DNA from: Desulfobacterales bacterium
GTDB lineage: Bacteria > Desulfobacterota > Desulfobacteria > Desulfobacterales > UBA11574
DNA: 32,483 nt
Direction of reading: 5' to 3'
NCBI GenBank assembly: GCA_030145595.1
Contig: JAQYVG010000001.1
Coordinates: 1-32,483 of the forward strand
Both the position numbers and the translations under genes were made by a program. Below, piece by piece: positions 8,784 through 17,239 of the stretch. The stretch's first letter is position 1. Each line of letters opens with the position of its first letter. The notes under the pieces are model-generated. The model searched no databases, had not been told where the DNA came from, and worked only from the letters and a program-made list of their open reading frames with translations.

Positions 8784-10952
8784 ATGCAAGAGCGTTCCGT
8801 TCAATTCTTCGATAAAATAAAGACTTCAAAAAACCTTCCCTCACTTCCTCAAATTCTATTAAAACTGATCGAACTCTGTAATAGTGAAGACAGCACATTC
8901 AAGGACATCGCCCAAGTCATCGATAAGGATACGTCTTTAAGTGCCAAAGTTGTCAAGATGGTCAATTCTGTCTATTATGGACTATCCAAAAGGGTAACAA
9001 GTATTGATCAGTCTCTGGTACTTTTAGGGCAAAATACAATCAAAAATATTGCCATTAGCGCGTCGGTTAATCAAGCTTTCAGCAAAGCAAAAGACAATTC
9101 TGTTTTTGGGTTGAAGGTTTTCTGGAGGCACTCTCTGATGTGTGCCATATTGTCCAAGCTGATTGCTAAAAAGATATCATACGCTTCTCCTGATGAGGCA
9201 TTTTTGACAGGGCTTCTTCACGATATAGGCAAGTTGGTTCTGTGGGTAAACTTTCCCAAAGAATATGCTGATATTCTTAATTCATCAAAAGGTCAGTGGG
9301 ATCTGGTTTTAGCCGGAGAAGCACGCCATGGTACTACTCACTGTGAAGTTGGAGCTTGGCTGATCAAACGCTGGAAGCTTCAATCATTCATGGCAGATGC
9401 AGTGCGTTATCATCATGAAGCAGTCGATAGAATTCAAGATGCTCTTGCTCTCGTTAAGATAATATATGTTGGGAATATCCTTTGTCCCGAAACAAATAAA
9501 GAAAAAGAGGTCAAATTTGGAATAGCCAAAAATATTTTTGGATTTGAAAACTCTGAGGTAGAAGAAATCATCCTTCAAGCCGAAAAAGATGTAATAGATA
9601 TCGCACAATCTTTAGATATAGATATTGAGCCGCTTGATGTTTCAGAAAAAACTGTTTCTGAAAAAGATCATGAAAAACAAGAAGATCTAATCCAGGAAGT
9701 AAAAGACATTACTTTGTTTCATGGCACACTCCAAAATCTTTTAGAGGCTCATGATGAAGATTCTATACTGCAAGCTGCACAGGAAGGGCTTCATATCTTG
9801 TTTGATGTTAAAAATGTTTTATTTTTTCTGCATGAATCAGAAAGAAATATTCTGCTCGGCAAGGGCATCGCTCCTGACAAAAATAATGATCCAATCAATG
9901 AAGTGACAATCCCCTTGCAAAATGGAAAAAGCCTTTTAGCCAAATCCCTTCTCCAAAGAAGGCCCCTTAATTCTTTCAGCGATTCAATCAAAGACAAACT
10001 TGCAATTATAGATGAGCAAATTATCCGCTTAGTTGAACAAGACGGTGTTCTTTGCCTTCCAATGATCGCACACAAACAATATGTTGGTGTAATAGTCTTG
10101 GGATTAGAAGAGGCTCGTGTCTCCCATTTAACTGATAAGATAAAGCTTCTGATGATGTTTACTAAACAGGCGGCTTCAGCTCTTCAAGCAAACTATTTGA
10201 CCCAAAACCAGGCAAAATTAATTCAGTCTGAACGTCTGAGCGCCACGTCAACCATAGCTCAAAAGATTGTTCACGAAGCGAATACCCCATTAAGCGTCAC
10301 AAAAAATTATCTTGCCATTCTGAAGAGAAAATTGTCTGAAGATCAGCCCGTTGAAGAGGAAATCAGGATTATTAATGAGGAAATCGATCGAGTGGCACTT
10401 ATTATAAGTGAATTGTCTGATTTTTCAGAACTTAAAATCCAGCCAAACGATCCTGTGGATGTAAATGCCCTTTTGTCAAACCTGATAAGAATTTTTCAGG
10501 AATCCCTTATACTCAAGCCCGACATCAATACTCATTTAAAGTTAGACCCTTCACTTCCGGCGGTTATGACAGATAAAAACAGAATGACGCAGGTCTTTAG
10601 CAACCTTATCAAAAATGCCGCTGAGGCTATGTCGGGCAGAGGAAATCTTTGTATTAGCACCAGAGATATTTCAAATTACATCGCCGATAAAATAAACCAG
10701 GTTGCAGACAATACACAAGGGTATATGGAAATCATTATCGAAGATGATGGTCCGGGCATTCCTGATAGCGTTAAAGCACAACTCTTTGAACCTTATATTA
10801 CCTCGAAAGGGGCCGGACATGCCGGTTTGGGACTCTCCATTGTTTATAATGCAGTCAAGGAATTAAAGGGGGCCATAACTTGTGAAAGCGGCAATAAAAA
10901 AGGAACGAGTTTTAAAATAGCTTTACCAATAACCCAACATCAAGAATCTTAA
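8784..10952 (+). CDS. HDOD-GAF sensor histidine kinase
   Basis: Cytoplasmic signalling protein of 722 residues from the ATG, with no membrane segment. Numbering here includes one extra residue from the possible TTG start at 8781. An HDOD domain spans about 15-215, with LPSLPQILLKL and the HD-like GLLHDIGKL. A GAF-like domain lies at about 325-470. The kinase core has the phosphoacceptor H498 in VHEANTPL, an N-box near 601-617 (NLIKNAAEAM), DDGPGI at 655-660 and GLGLSI near 682-687. No receiver or DNA-binding domain is present, so it probably signals to the hybrid protein encoded 15 bp downstream. The input signal cannot be told from sequence. Base composition is visibly more AT-rich than apr/qmo/sat. 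The ATG is preferred over the TTG because GGTGG at 8773-8777 gives better spacing. Confidence 0.9.
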   Translation: MQERSVQFFDKIKTSKNLPSLPQILLKLIELCNSEDSTFKDIAQVIDKDTSLSAKVVKMVNSVYYGLSKRVTSIDQSLVLLGQNTIKNIAISASVNQAFSKAKDNSVFGLKVFWRHSLMCAILSKLIAKKISYASPDEAFLTGLLHDIGKLVLWVNFPKEYADILNSSKGQWDLVLAGEARHGTTHCEVGAWLIKRWKLQSFMADAVRYHHEAVDRIQDALALVKIIYVGNILCPETNKEKEVKFGIAKNIFGFENSEVEEIILQAEKDVIDIAQSLDIDIEPLDVSEKTVSEKDHEKQEDLIQEVKDITLFHGTLQNLLEAHDEDSILQAAQEGLHILFDVKNVLFFLHESERNILLGKGIAPDKNNDPINEVTIPLQNGKSLLAKSLLQRRPLNSFSDSIKDKLAIIDEQIIRLVEQDGVLCLPMIAHKQYVGVIVLGLEEARVSHLTDKIKLLMMFTKQAASALQANYLTQNQAKLIQSERLSATSTIAQKIVHEANTPLSVTKNYLAILKRKLSEDQPVEEEIRIINEEIDRVALIISELSDFSELKIQPNDPVDVNALLSNLIRIFQESLILKPDINTHLKLDPSLPAVMTDKNRMTQVFSNLIKNAAEAMSGRGNLCISTRDISNYIADKINQVADNTQGYMEIIIEDDGPGIPDSVKAQLFEPYITSKGAGHAGLGLSIVYNAVKELKGAITCESGNKKGTSFKIALPITQHQES

Positions 10953-10967
10953 ATTAAGGAGTTCAAG

Positions 10968-12935
10968 ATGCCCAATAGTCCTAAAGTTCTCATAGTTGAT
11001 GACGACTCCAGAATGTGCGAAAGCTTAAAGGCATTATTAAGCAATCAGGACTATATATTGAAAACATGCAATAGTGGTAAAAAAGCAATAGAATATTTGA
11101 ACAAGGATGATTTTGATCTTGTGCTTCTCGACATGGTTATGCCTGATATGAATGGCTACCAAATCATGGATTATATAAACGATCAAAGTCCTGATACCCT
11201 GGTCATTGTTATTAGCGGACATGCTTCAATAAAATCAGCTATAAAATTTATAAAGAAAGGGGCCTACGACTGCATCAGGAAACCATTCGAGCCGGAAGAA
11301 TTGTTGATTACAGTAAAAAATGCCCTTGATCACAAAAGGTTAGTGAGTGAAAACGATGTTATTAATGAAAAGCTGATACGGACAGAAGAATGTTACAGGT
11401 ATCTGGTTAAAAATTCTCCTGACATTATTTATATGCTGGATAGTCAAGGCAACTTTAAATTTATTAGCAATGCAGCTGAGCGGTTACTCGGTTTTAAAAT
11501 TGAACAACTTATTGGTCAGCACTATACTACTCTTATCCATGGCGATGATTTAGAAAAAGCTAAATGGTCATTTAATGAAAGAAGAACCGGCGATCGTGCT
11601 GCCTCCCAAATGGAATTGCGCCTAAAAGTCTGTGATGAAAATGGTCAGTTTAAGGATAGTAAGGTCGGACACCTGACTATTGAACTGAAATCAAACGGCA
11701 TATACGAAGAGCCGATCAAAAAAGAGGATAAAAAATTCATTGGTACACATGGCGTTATAAGAGACATAGATGACCGGAAGCAGCTTGAATCCCAATTAAA
11801 ACAAGCTTATAAAATGGAAGCTATCGGCACACTCACTGGTGGAATCGCTCATGAATTTAACAACATCCTCGGTATCATTTTAGGTAATACGGAATTAGCA
11901 CTGGATGATGTTCCTGAGTGGAATCCTGCTCATTTCAACCTTGAAGAGATTAAAACAGCAGGCCTGCGTGCCAAAAATGTTGTCAGACAGCTTCTCAGTT
12001 TCATCCGAAAAACCGACATAAAGCGACAACCTATAAGTCTAATCCCCGTCATCAAAGACGCTCTCAAGTTTTTGCGATCCACGTTAACTGCTAATATTGA
12101 TATTCGTCAGAACATTCAAGATACAGCTGATACCATCCTTGCTGATCCAACTCAAATCAATCAGATAATGATCAATTTATGCACTAATGCTTCTCACGCC
12201 GTGGAAGAAACCGGGGGGATGCTGGAAGTCGGAATGCAAAATGTTTTTTTGGATGAAGATTCAACTTCTATGCTTGACCCTGAATTGACCCAGGGCAACT
12301 ATGTCAAAGTGACTGTAAGCGATACTGGTCATGGCATAGCCCCGGAAATCCTAGAACGGATATTTGATCCCTATTTTACAACAAAAGAAGTTGGAAAAGG
12401 TTCCGGTTTGGGGCTATCAGTGGTTCAAGGCATTGTCAAAATCCATAAAGGTGCAATTACTGTTGACAGCGAACTCGGCAAAGGAACCACTTTTAGCGTT
12501 TTTTTTCCCTTGACTGAAGAAGAAGTGGTGACAGAATCTAAAACTATTGAGAAACTTCCTACTGGTAATGAAAAAATACTCTTTGTTGATGATGAAGAAT
12601 CAATCGTGTTTATTGTGCAACAGATACTGGAGCGATTGGGATATCAGGTCGAAGTAAAAATAAATCCTGTCGAAGCTCTGGAATTATTTCGTTTGAACCC
12701 TGATCAATTTGATCTGGTGATCACCGACATGGCGATGCCGCAGATGACCGGTGACAAGCTGGTGAAAGAAATTTTAAACATCCGCTCTGAAATGCCGATA
12801 ATCTTCTGTACCGGATTTAGTGAAAAAGTTGCAGAGGAAAACGCAAAAGAACTTGGCGTCAAAGCTTTTGCCATGAAACCCCTGGTTATACGCGATCTTG
12901 CAATGGTGGTTCGAAAAGTTCTGGATGAGGTATAA
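10968..12935 (+). CDS. hybrid histidine kinase, REC-PAS-HisKA-HATPase-REC
   Basis: Soluble 655-residue phosphorelay protein. An N-terminal receiver (about 5-122) has D11-D13 and phosphoacceptor D55, with K105. A PAS domain covers about 142-270. HisKA has H295 in GGIAHEFNNILG. The ATPase domain has NLCTNASHAVEE (403-414), DTGHGI (452-457) and GSGLGLSVV (478-486). A second receiver has D540-D541, D587 and K637. There is no output domain, so the final target lies elsewhere. The ribosome binding site TAAGGAG and the 15-bp gap to the upstream HDOD kinase indicate one operon and probably one relay. It shares the AT-rich composition of the upstream gene. It lies between qmo and sat, but a role in sulfate reduction is only a possibility. 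Confidence 0.92.
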   Translation: MPNSPKVLIVDDDSRMCESLKALLSNQDYILKTCNSGKKAIEYLNKDDFDLVLLDMVMPDMNGYQIMDYINDQSPDTLVIVISGHASIKSAIKFIKKGAYDCIRKPFEPEELLITVKNALDHKRLVSENDVINEKLIRTEECYRYLVKNSPDIIYMLDSQGNFKFISNAAERLLGFKIEQLIGQHYTTLIHGDDLEKAKWSFNERRTGDRAASQMELRLKVCDENGQFKDSKVGHLTIELKSNGIYEEPIKKEDKKFIGTHGVIRDIDDRKQLESQLKQAYKMEAIGTLTGGIAHEFNNILGIILGNTELALDDVPEWNPAHFNLEEIKTAGLRAKNVVRQLLSFIRKTDIKRQPISLIPVIKDALKFLRSTLTANIDIRQNIQDTADTILADPTQINQIMINLCTNASHAVEETGGMLEVGMQNVFLDEDSTSMLDPELTQGNYVKVTVSDTGHGIAPEILERIFDPYFTTKEVGKGSGLGLSVVQGIVKIHKGAITVDSELGKGTTFSVFFPLTEEEVVTESKTIEKLPTGNEKILFVDDEESIVFIVQQILERLGYQVEVKINPVEALELFRLNPDQFDLVITDMAMPQMTGDKLVKEILNIRSEMPIIFCTGFSEKVAEENAKELGVKAFAMKPLVIRDLAMVVRKVLDEV

Positions 12936-12967
12936 AAAAAGGAGATGTCAGGGGACATCTCCTTTTT
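12936..12967. terminator. bidirectional terminator between the hybrid kinase gene and sat
   Basis: GGAGATGTC (12941-12949) pairs perfectly with GACATCTCC (12954-12962) across a 4-nt loop. A5 on the left and T5 on the right make it work on both strands. It separates two converging genes, with stops at 12935 (plus) and 13011 (minus). Confidence 0.9.
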
Positions 12968-13010
12968 ATGCTGCAGGTCAAACTGATTTTGTTATCAGGA
13001 TTATGAAAGA

Positions 13011-14288
13011 TTACTCTTCGCCGGTTGCAGCGCCGTGCATCTTGATTTCGACTTTTTCTTCAAGCTCTTCATAGTACTGGCGAAGGATTTCAACAACTTC
13101 ATCCCGTCCAAAATGATCGGGAAGCTCGCCGCCTTCTGAAAGCATTTTGCGCAGCATGGTTCCGGAGAGCAGTACCCGGTCCTCTTTGCCGTGGGGGCAA
13201 GTCCTTAAGGATGCCATACCGTCGCACTTGTAGCAGTAGAAGGTCCAGTCGATCTTTAAAGGTTTGCACAGCAGCATTTTGCCGGGATCATCAGAGGTCG
13301 GAATCTTGTCAAAGATCGTCTGGGCTTCGAACATGCCGTAAAAGTCACCCACACCGGCATGGTCCCGGCCGATAATCATGCGTGAGCAGCCGTAGTTCTG
13401 ACGGAAGGTGGCATGCAGCAGGCCTTCACGGGGCCCGGCATAGCGCATGTCAAGGGGATAACCGCCCTGTACCACGTTATTTTCCACAAAGTAGCCCTTT
13501 ACAAGGGCATCGATGCATTTAACGCGAACGTCGGCCGGAATATCACCCGGTTTCAGGTTACCGACCAGCGAGTGAATATAGACACCGTCGCAAACTTCAA
13601 CGGCAATCTTGCACAGGTATTCGTGGGATCGGTGCATGGGATTTCTGAGCTGCAGCGCGGCAATCTCGGTCCAGCCTTTATCTTCGAAGATCTTGCGGGA
13701 GTCTTCGGGCCGCATATAGGTGCCCGCAAATTCGACGGGGTATTCACCTTCACTCAACACTTTGACCGGACCGGCGATATTAACATCATTCTGCGCCATG
13801 ACCATCTGAACGCCGGGGTGATCGTCTTGGGAAACTTTCCAGAATTCCTCGACCGTTGGGGTCCCTTCCCCCATAAAAACCTTCTCGCATTCATACTTTT
13901 TGTCGGCCTCGGTCATTTCATACTTCTCGGTGACCTGCATAGTGGCCATGATTTCATCGCCTTCCGGGTCGTAAAGTGCAATCTCATCGCCTTCACTAAT
14001 ACCGTCAGCATCTTCTTTGGATGCATCCAGCGTCACCGGAATGGGCCAGAATGTCCCGTCGGCAATTTGAAAATTATCACAAACACCCTGCCAGTCCGCC
14101 TTGGTCATAAAACCTGTCAGCGGGCTGAAGCCTCCGATCCCCATCATGATTAAGTCACCCTTTGAGCGTGGTGCAATAGAGATCTTTTTAAGGCCCTCGG
14201 CCTTTTTCTTTTCCGCTTCCAATTCAGCGCCTTCAAGTAGGCAGCAAGTTAAGCCTTTGCCGCCATGAGGTGGAATTAAATTTGACAT
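13011..14288 (-). CDS. sat: sulfate adenylyltransferase (ATP sulfurylase)
   Basis: Catalyses ATP + sulfate to APS + pyrophosphate, the activation step before AprBA. The 425-residue protein has the nucleotide-binding motifs [11 protein letters not shown] (213-223) and GRDHAG (307-312). A probable zinc site, C352, C355, C364 and H366 ([15 protein letters not shown]), is typical of dissimilatory prokaryotic Sat. There is no APS-kinase domain. The ribosome binding site AAGGAG (complement of 14299-14304) supports the ATG at 14288. It is on the opposite strand from aprBA and qmoABC and separated from them by the two kinase genes, so it is a separate transcription unit. Confidence 0.98.
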   Translation of the reverse strand: MSNLIPPHGGKGLTCCLLEGAELEAEKKKAEGLKKISIAPRSKGDLIMMGIGGFSPLTGFMTKADWQGVCDNFQIADGTFWPIPVTLDASKEDADGISEGDEIALYDPEGDEIMATMQVTEKYEMTEADKKYECEKVFMGEGTPTVEEFWKVSQDDHPGVQMVMAQNDVNIAGPVKVLSEGEYPVEFAGTYMRPEDSRKIFEDKGWTEIAALQLRNPMHRSHEYLCKIAVEVCDGVYIHSLVGNLKPGDIPADVRVKCIDALVKGYFVENNVVQGGYPLDMRYAGPREGLLHATFRQNYGCSRMIIGRDHAGVGDFYGMFEAQTIFDKIPTSDDPGKMLLCKPLKIDWTFYCYKCDGMASLRTCPHGKEDRVLLSGTMLRKMLSEGGELPDHFGRDEVVEILRQYYEELEEKVEIKMHGAATGEE

Positions 14289-14365
14289 AAGTCTTTCTCT
14301 CCTTTCGCTTTTTATATTAAAATAAATGGCTTTTAGAACACCATCTCGATTTTACCAAAAGAGTA

Positions 14366-14394
14366 CAATTAATAGGGATAAAACTATTTGTCAA
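14366..14394 (-). promoter_or_regulatory. possible sat promoter
   Basis: Reading the minus strand, TTGACA (14394-14389) is followed after 17 bp by TAATTG (14371-14366). The -35 is perfect and the -10 is weak. It would give a leader of about 70 nt before sat. Confidence 0.35.
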
Positions 14395-14410
14395 GCAGAA
14401 TTCCAGCACT

Positions 14411-14487
14411 AATGTGTCAATCGCTTTCAAATGCAATATATTGTATTATTTATATTGTTGACACGCAATATATACTGGCGATATGCT
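14411..14487 (+). promoter_or_regulatory. promoter-like site with palindromes upstream of the zinc-ribbon gene
   Basis: TTGACA (14458-14463) and TATGCT (14482-14487) are 18 bp apart on the plus strand. GTGTCAA (14411-14417) and TTGACAC (14458-14464) form an inverted repeat that overlaps the -35, and CAATATATTG nearby is a perfect palindrome. These could be operators for the divergent sat and zinc-ribbon genes. No known regulator consensus fits well. Confidence 0.35.
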
Positions 14488-14600
14488 TTTTCCCAGAAAG
14501 TCGATAATAGTAGACAAAAATTGAATGATTTATTAATATGCTTAACGAATCAAACATATTGCGAAATTGACTATCTTTTTTCTCAAGCTATTAGATCGAG

Positions 14601-14619
14601 TTAGTGTCCATCCATAAAT
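14601..14619 (+). repeat. dispersed repeat TTAGTGTCCATCCATAAAT, copy 1
   Basis: This 19-mer is identical to a copy at 22731-22749 and closely matches a variant at 15103-15120. It lies between the putative promoter and the zinc-ribbon gene, in the same orientation as the copy that follows that gene. Confidence 0.85.
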
Positions 14620-14664
14620 ACTTTTGAGCACTAAATAGTTTTATCAACAAAAAGGGGGGGGCGA

Positions 14665-15102
14665 ATGACTGCAATAAATTTAGAAGAGGCCAGAATCAAC
14701 TTAGAAGGCCAATGGCTGTCTGCTGAAGATCTGACTAGCATGATCCAGGAAAAAATGCAGGCCGGTGATATGAAATTTTCAAATCTTGCCACTGCCCTGG
14801 AGGAGCTTAACAACGCGCTGGAAAATTCAACCACGTTGGATATAAAGCTTGTTCTTACAAAAGGAGAATACGAAAAATTAAAAGCTGCCGGCGGTGACGA
14901 TGACCGCAAGTCTGTTCGCAAAGCGCTCATGGCGTTCATCGGCGGCAGTACCGCCGGCCTAAAGAGGCTGGCTATTAAATGCCCCAAATGTAAAGCTTCT
15001 ATCGAGATACCAACAGATGAAAGACCCCTTGATGTCGAATGCCCCAAGTGTGGTACCGGCGGCCGTTTAACAGCACAGAACAAGTGGGCCAAGCTCGACT
15101 AA
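14665..15102 (+). CDS. uncharacterised protein with C-terminal zinc ribbon
   Basis: A 145-residue soluble protein of no family I recognise. Residues 1-60 look helical (IQEKMQAGDMKFSNLATALE and neighbours). The C-terminus holds CPKC about 19 residues before a second CPKCG, a likely four-cysteine zinc ribbon as in proteins that bind nucleic acid or act as structural adaptors. The start is supported by a purine-rich stretch with a run of eight G (14654-14661) directly before GCGAATG. That homopolymer is unusual in a ribosome binding site and could slip. The gene sits between two direct copies of the TTAGTG[T/C]CCATCCAT repeat, and the second copy starts right after its stop codon. Function unknown. 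Confidence 0.75.
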   Translation: MTAINLEEARINLEGQWLSAEDLTSMIQEKMQAGDMKFSNLATALEELNNALENSTTLDIKLVLTKGEYEKLKAAGGDDDRKSVRKALMAFIGGSTAGLKRLAIKCPKCKASIEIPTDERPLDVECPKCGTGGRLTAQNKWAKLD

Positions 15103-15120
15103 TTAGTGCCCATCCATTTA
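15103..15120 (+). repeat. dispersed repeat TTAGTGCCCATCCATTTA, variant copy
   Basis: Shares TTAGTG-CCATCCAT with the copies at 14601 and 22731. It starts on the base after the zinc-ribbon gene's stop codon. With copy 1 it brackets that gene in direct orientation. Confidence 0.75.
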
Positions 15121-15216
15121 GGACTTTTTAAGGGCTCGCCAATAATACCTTCGCATTTTCCTACCCTGCCACGATTCTTAACGGTCGCAACGTTAAAAAA
15201 TGGCCCTATAATCAGC

Positions 15217-15244
15217 TTGATTTTTCTTAAAAACATAATATAAT
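15217..15244 (+). promoter_or_regulatory. promoter of the cold-shock gene
   Basis: TTGATT (15217-15222) and a perfect TATAAT (15239-15244) are separated by 16 bp. The predicted start near 15251 leaves a leader of about 120 nt before the cold-shock protein gene. Confidence 0.65.
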
Positions 15245-15251
15245 ACAATTA

Positions 15252-15371
15252 ATCAATAAAGGTCCGTTCTTAATTGGCGGACCGGTTTCGCTCTGAAGGC
15301 AAGATCCATTTGTCAAAGCGGCAACCTGCAGTTTGGAACCATGAGAATTTTTTTGAAAGGAGCGTGTCACT
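15252..15371 (+). promoter_or_regulatory. structured 5' leader of the cold-shock gene
   Basis: The leader contains GGTCCG (15261-15266) paired with CGGACC (15278-15283) and ends in the ribosome binding site AAAGGAG (15356-15362). Long structured leaders that act as temperature-responsive RNA are known for cspA-type genes; that this one behaves so is inference. Confidence 0.45.
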
Positions 15372-15572
15372 ATGGCTAATGGAATTGTAAAATGGTTTAA
15401 TAGCAGCAAAGGTTATGGCTTCATTGAGCAGGAAGATGGCCCGGATGTATTTGTTCATCATTCAGGCATCAATGCTACCGGTTTCAAGACTCTCTATGAA
15501 GGCGACCGGGTTACTTTTGACATTGAGCAGGGGCAAAAAGGTCCTGCTGCAGTAAATGTCACTGTAGTTTAG
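15372..15572 (+). CDS. cold-shock domain protein (CspA family)
   Basis: A 66-residue single cold-shock domain that binds single-stranded RNA or DNA. The RNP1 motif KGYGFI is at 13-18 and the RNP2 motif VFVHHS at 27-32. W8 and F9 complete the aromatic binding face, and the length is standard. The start is fixed by AAAGGAG nine bases upstream. It has its own promoter, leader and terminator, so it is a single-gene unit. The symbol is left blank because csp paralogues cannot be told apart from one copy. Confidence 0.97.
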   Translation: MANGIVKWFNSSKGYGFIEQEDGPDVFVHHSGINATGFKTLYEGDRVTFDIEQGQKGPAAVNVTVV

Positions 15573-15590
15573 CTTAAATTTTTGAATTAG

Positions 15591-15631
15591 AAAAGGGCGT
15601 TCCATTTGATTTTAAATGAACGCCCTTTTTT
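15591..15631 (+). terminator. intrinsic terminator after the cold-shock gene
   Basis: AAAAGGGCGTT-CATTT pairs with AAATG-AACGCCCTTTT (left 15591-15607, right to about 15629) with one bulged C, followed by more T. It begins 19 bp after the stop codon. Confidence 0.9.
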
Positions 15632-15666
15632 GTGGTTTTTATTCTTTTTGCAACCAAAATTGCTGG

Positions 15667-15703
15667 TCTCGCAAAAAGGTAGGAAAACGACCTTTTTACG
15701 AGA
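15667..15703. repeat. hairpin with 14-nt arms
   Basis: TCTCGCAAAAAGGT (15667-15680) and ACCTTTTTACGAGA (15690-15703) are inverted repeats with one mismatch and a 9-nt loop. It follows the csp terminator and has no T-run of its own beyond the stem. Role unknown. Confidence 0.8.
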
Positions 15704-15724
15704 GTATTTTGTATTTGGTTTTTA

Positions 15725-15798
15725 GTGTTTGGTGATTTAACATAATGGCATATAAGCATATATTTCAAGGAAAACACAAAATACTAAACACCAAACAC
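15725..15798. repeat. inverted repeat of GTGTTTGGTG
   Basis: GTGTTTGGTG (15725-15734) and CACCAAACAC (15789-15798) are perfect 10-bp inverted copies. Both lie in low-complexity TATTTTGTATTTGG / AAAATACTAAACACC sequence, and they end 11 bp before the next ORF. It looks like a simple dispersed intergenic repeat. Confidence 0.7.
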
Positions 15799-15808
15799 CT
15801 GATGAATT

Positions 15809-16945
15809 TTGTTTTTTAGAATTTCATCACAACTTGCCGGTAGCGGCGTGAAAAACGTTTTGCTGAAATTTTTCATTCTGGCTTCAATGCTGTTGGGGCT
15901 GCCCATGCTGGGCATCATTCTTGCGGGGTACCCGGTTTTAAGATATTTGGAGTTTCCTCCTGAAACGCTGTACGTTTCCCATGCACCGTTTTCCTGGGTT
16001 GCTTTTACTGCTTACACTCTTTTTATTACTGCAGTGGTACTGCCACTCTTTATTCCGGTGATTCGATCAATCCGGCGATCTATACCAGATAGTGCGACCG
16101 TCTTTCCTTTTCCGTGGTGGGGCCGGCTGGGAGTTATTACCGGCATGCTTTTTTGGATACTGGCCTGGACCCGCTTCCCCTGGTTTGCCGGCCTGCAGCC
16201 ACATACGTTCACTCCCTTGTGGCTTTCGTATATCCTGGTCATCAACGCCCTGTGTTATCGGCGCAGCGGCCGCTGCATGTTAATCAACCGCAGTCGATAT
16301 TTTCTGCTCCTTTTCCCGGCAAGTGCGGCCTTCTGGTGGTTTTTTGAATACCTAAACCGGTTTGTTCAGAACTGGCACTACACGGGTGTCCATTACGGTA
16401 CCGTGAAGTATTTCTGTCTTGCTACCCTACCGTTTTCAACCGTACTGCCTGCGGTTTTAGGAACCCGGGAGTGGATTGCCGGCTTTCCCTGGATTAAGCA
16501 GGAGTTCAAACATTTTCTGCCTCTTGGCTTTTCACACCCCAAACTTGCGGCCTGGACCGCTCTGGGGATATCCGCTTGCGGCTTGACCGGCATCGGTATC
16601 TGGCCGGATTACCTTTTTCCCCTCCTGTGGGTATCACCTCTGATGATCATCGTTTCACTGCAGGCCCTAATGCGAGAAAGGCATGTACTGTCAGTCATCT
16701 TTAAGGGCGATTGGCGCGGTGTGATTTCTTCAGCGGCGGCGGCACTGTTTTGCGGCCTGTTTTGGGAGATGTGGAACTACTATAGTCTTGCCAAATGGCA
16801 CTACAGTGTACCGTTTGTCCACCGTTTTCAAATATTTGAAATGCCGCTTTTAGGGTTTGCCGGCTACCTTCCTTTCGGGCTCGAGTGCCTTGTGATCGGA
16901 GACCTGCTCTCTCGTCTACAAAATCCAGTTGACAAATCAAAATGA
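15809..16945 (+). CDS. multi-pass membrane protein with internal duplication
   Basis: A 378-residue integral membrane protein with roughly nine or ten hydrophobic segments and no family I can name. Two halves repeat a pattern: WWFFEYLNRFVQNWHY at 176-191 and LFWEMWNYYSLAKWHY at 317-332. Each is preceded by a PLW...S helix pair (136-160 and 271-295) and followed by an aromatic- and proline-rich helix. The shared E-x-x-N and WHY residues inside membrane helices are candidates for a polar or metal site. The TTG start at 15809 has no good ribosome binding site; GTG at 15848 or ATG at 15887 are alternatives. Function unknown. Confidence 0.75.
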   Translation: MFFRISSQLAGSGVKNVLLKFFILASMLLGLPMLGIILAGYPVLRYLEFPPETLYVSHAPFSWVAFTAYTLFITAVVLPLFIPVIRSIRRSIPDSATVFPFPWWGRLGVITGMLFWILAWTRFPWFAGLQPHTFTPLWLSYILVINALCYRRSGRCMLINRSRYFLLLFPASAAFWWFFEYLNRFVQNWHYTGVHYGTVKYFCLATLPFSTVLPAVLGTREWIAGFPWIKQEFKHFLPLGFSHPKLAAWTALGISACGLTGIGIWPDYLFPLLWVSPLMIIVSLQALMRERHVLSVIFKGDWRGVISSAAAALFCGLFWEMWNYYSLAKWHYSVPFVHRFQIFEMPLLGFAGYLPFGLECLVIGDLLSRLQNPVDKSK

Positions 16946-17239
16946 ATAGAAGCAACATCCTTATGCCTCGTCAGATCAAATAATGTTGGTTCACCGCCGG
17001 CCGGCCCCGCTGAAAACGGGGTGCGCGCAAAGGCAAAAAATATGTGCGTCTCTGCGGTGAGATACCATTTCCGGGCTAAAGTGCTATATATAGGTTTTTT
17101 TAATTGACAGACAACAATATGTTGATATATGGAGAATGAAAATGCAACATAGTGATAATATGCTAAAGTAATTTGTTCTGCCCGTCGAAATAAGTTTAGA
17201 AAACATACCGACCAGCTACAACTTAGAAAGTATGATAAT
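16946..17239. other. intergenic region with inverted repeats
   Basis: TCACCGC (16991-16997) and GCGGTGA (17054-17060) form an inverted repeat around a GC-rich segment that includes CCCCG/CGGGG and the phrase GTGCGTCTCTGCGGTGAGA. The rest is AT-rich. The minus-strand ORF across it runs through both flanking genes and is a shadow. No promoter is convincing. Confidence 0.5.
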
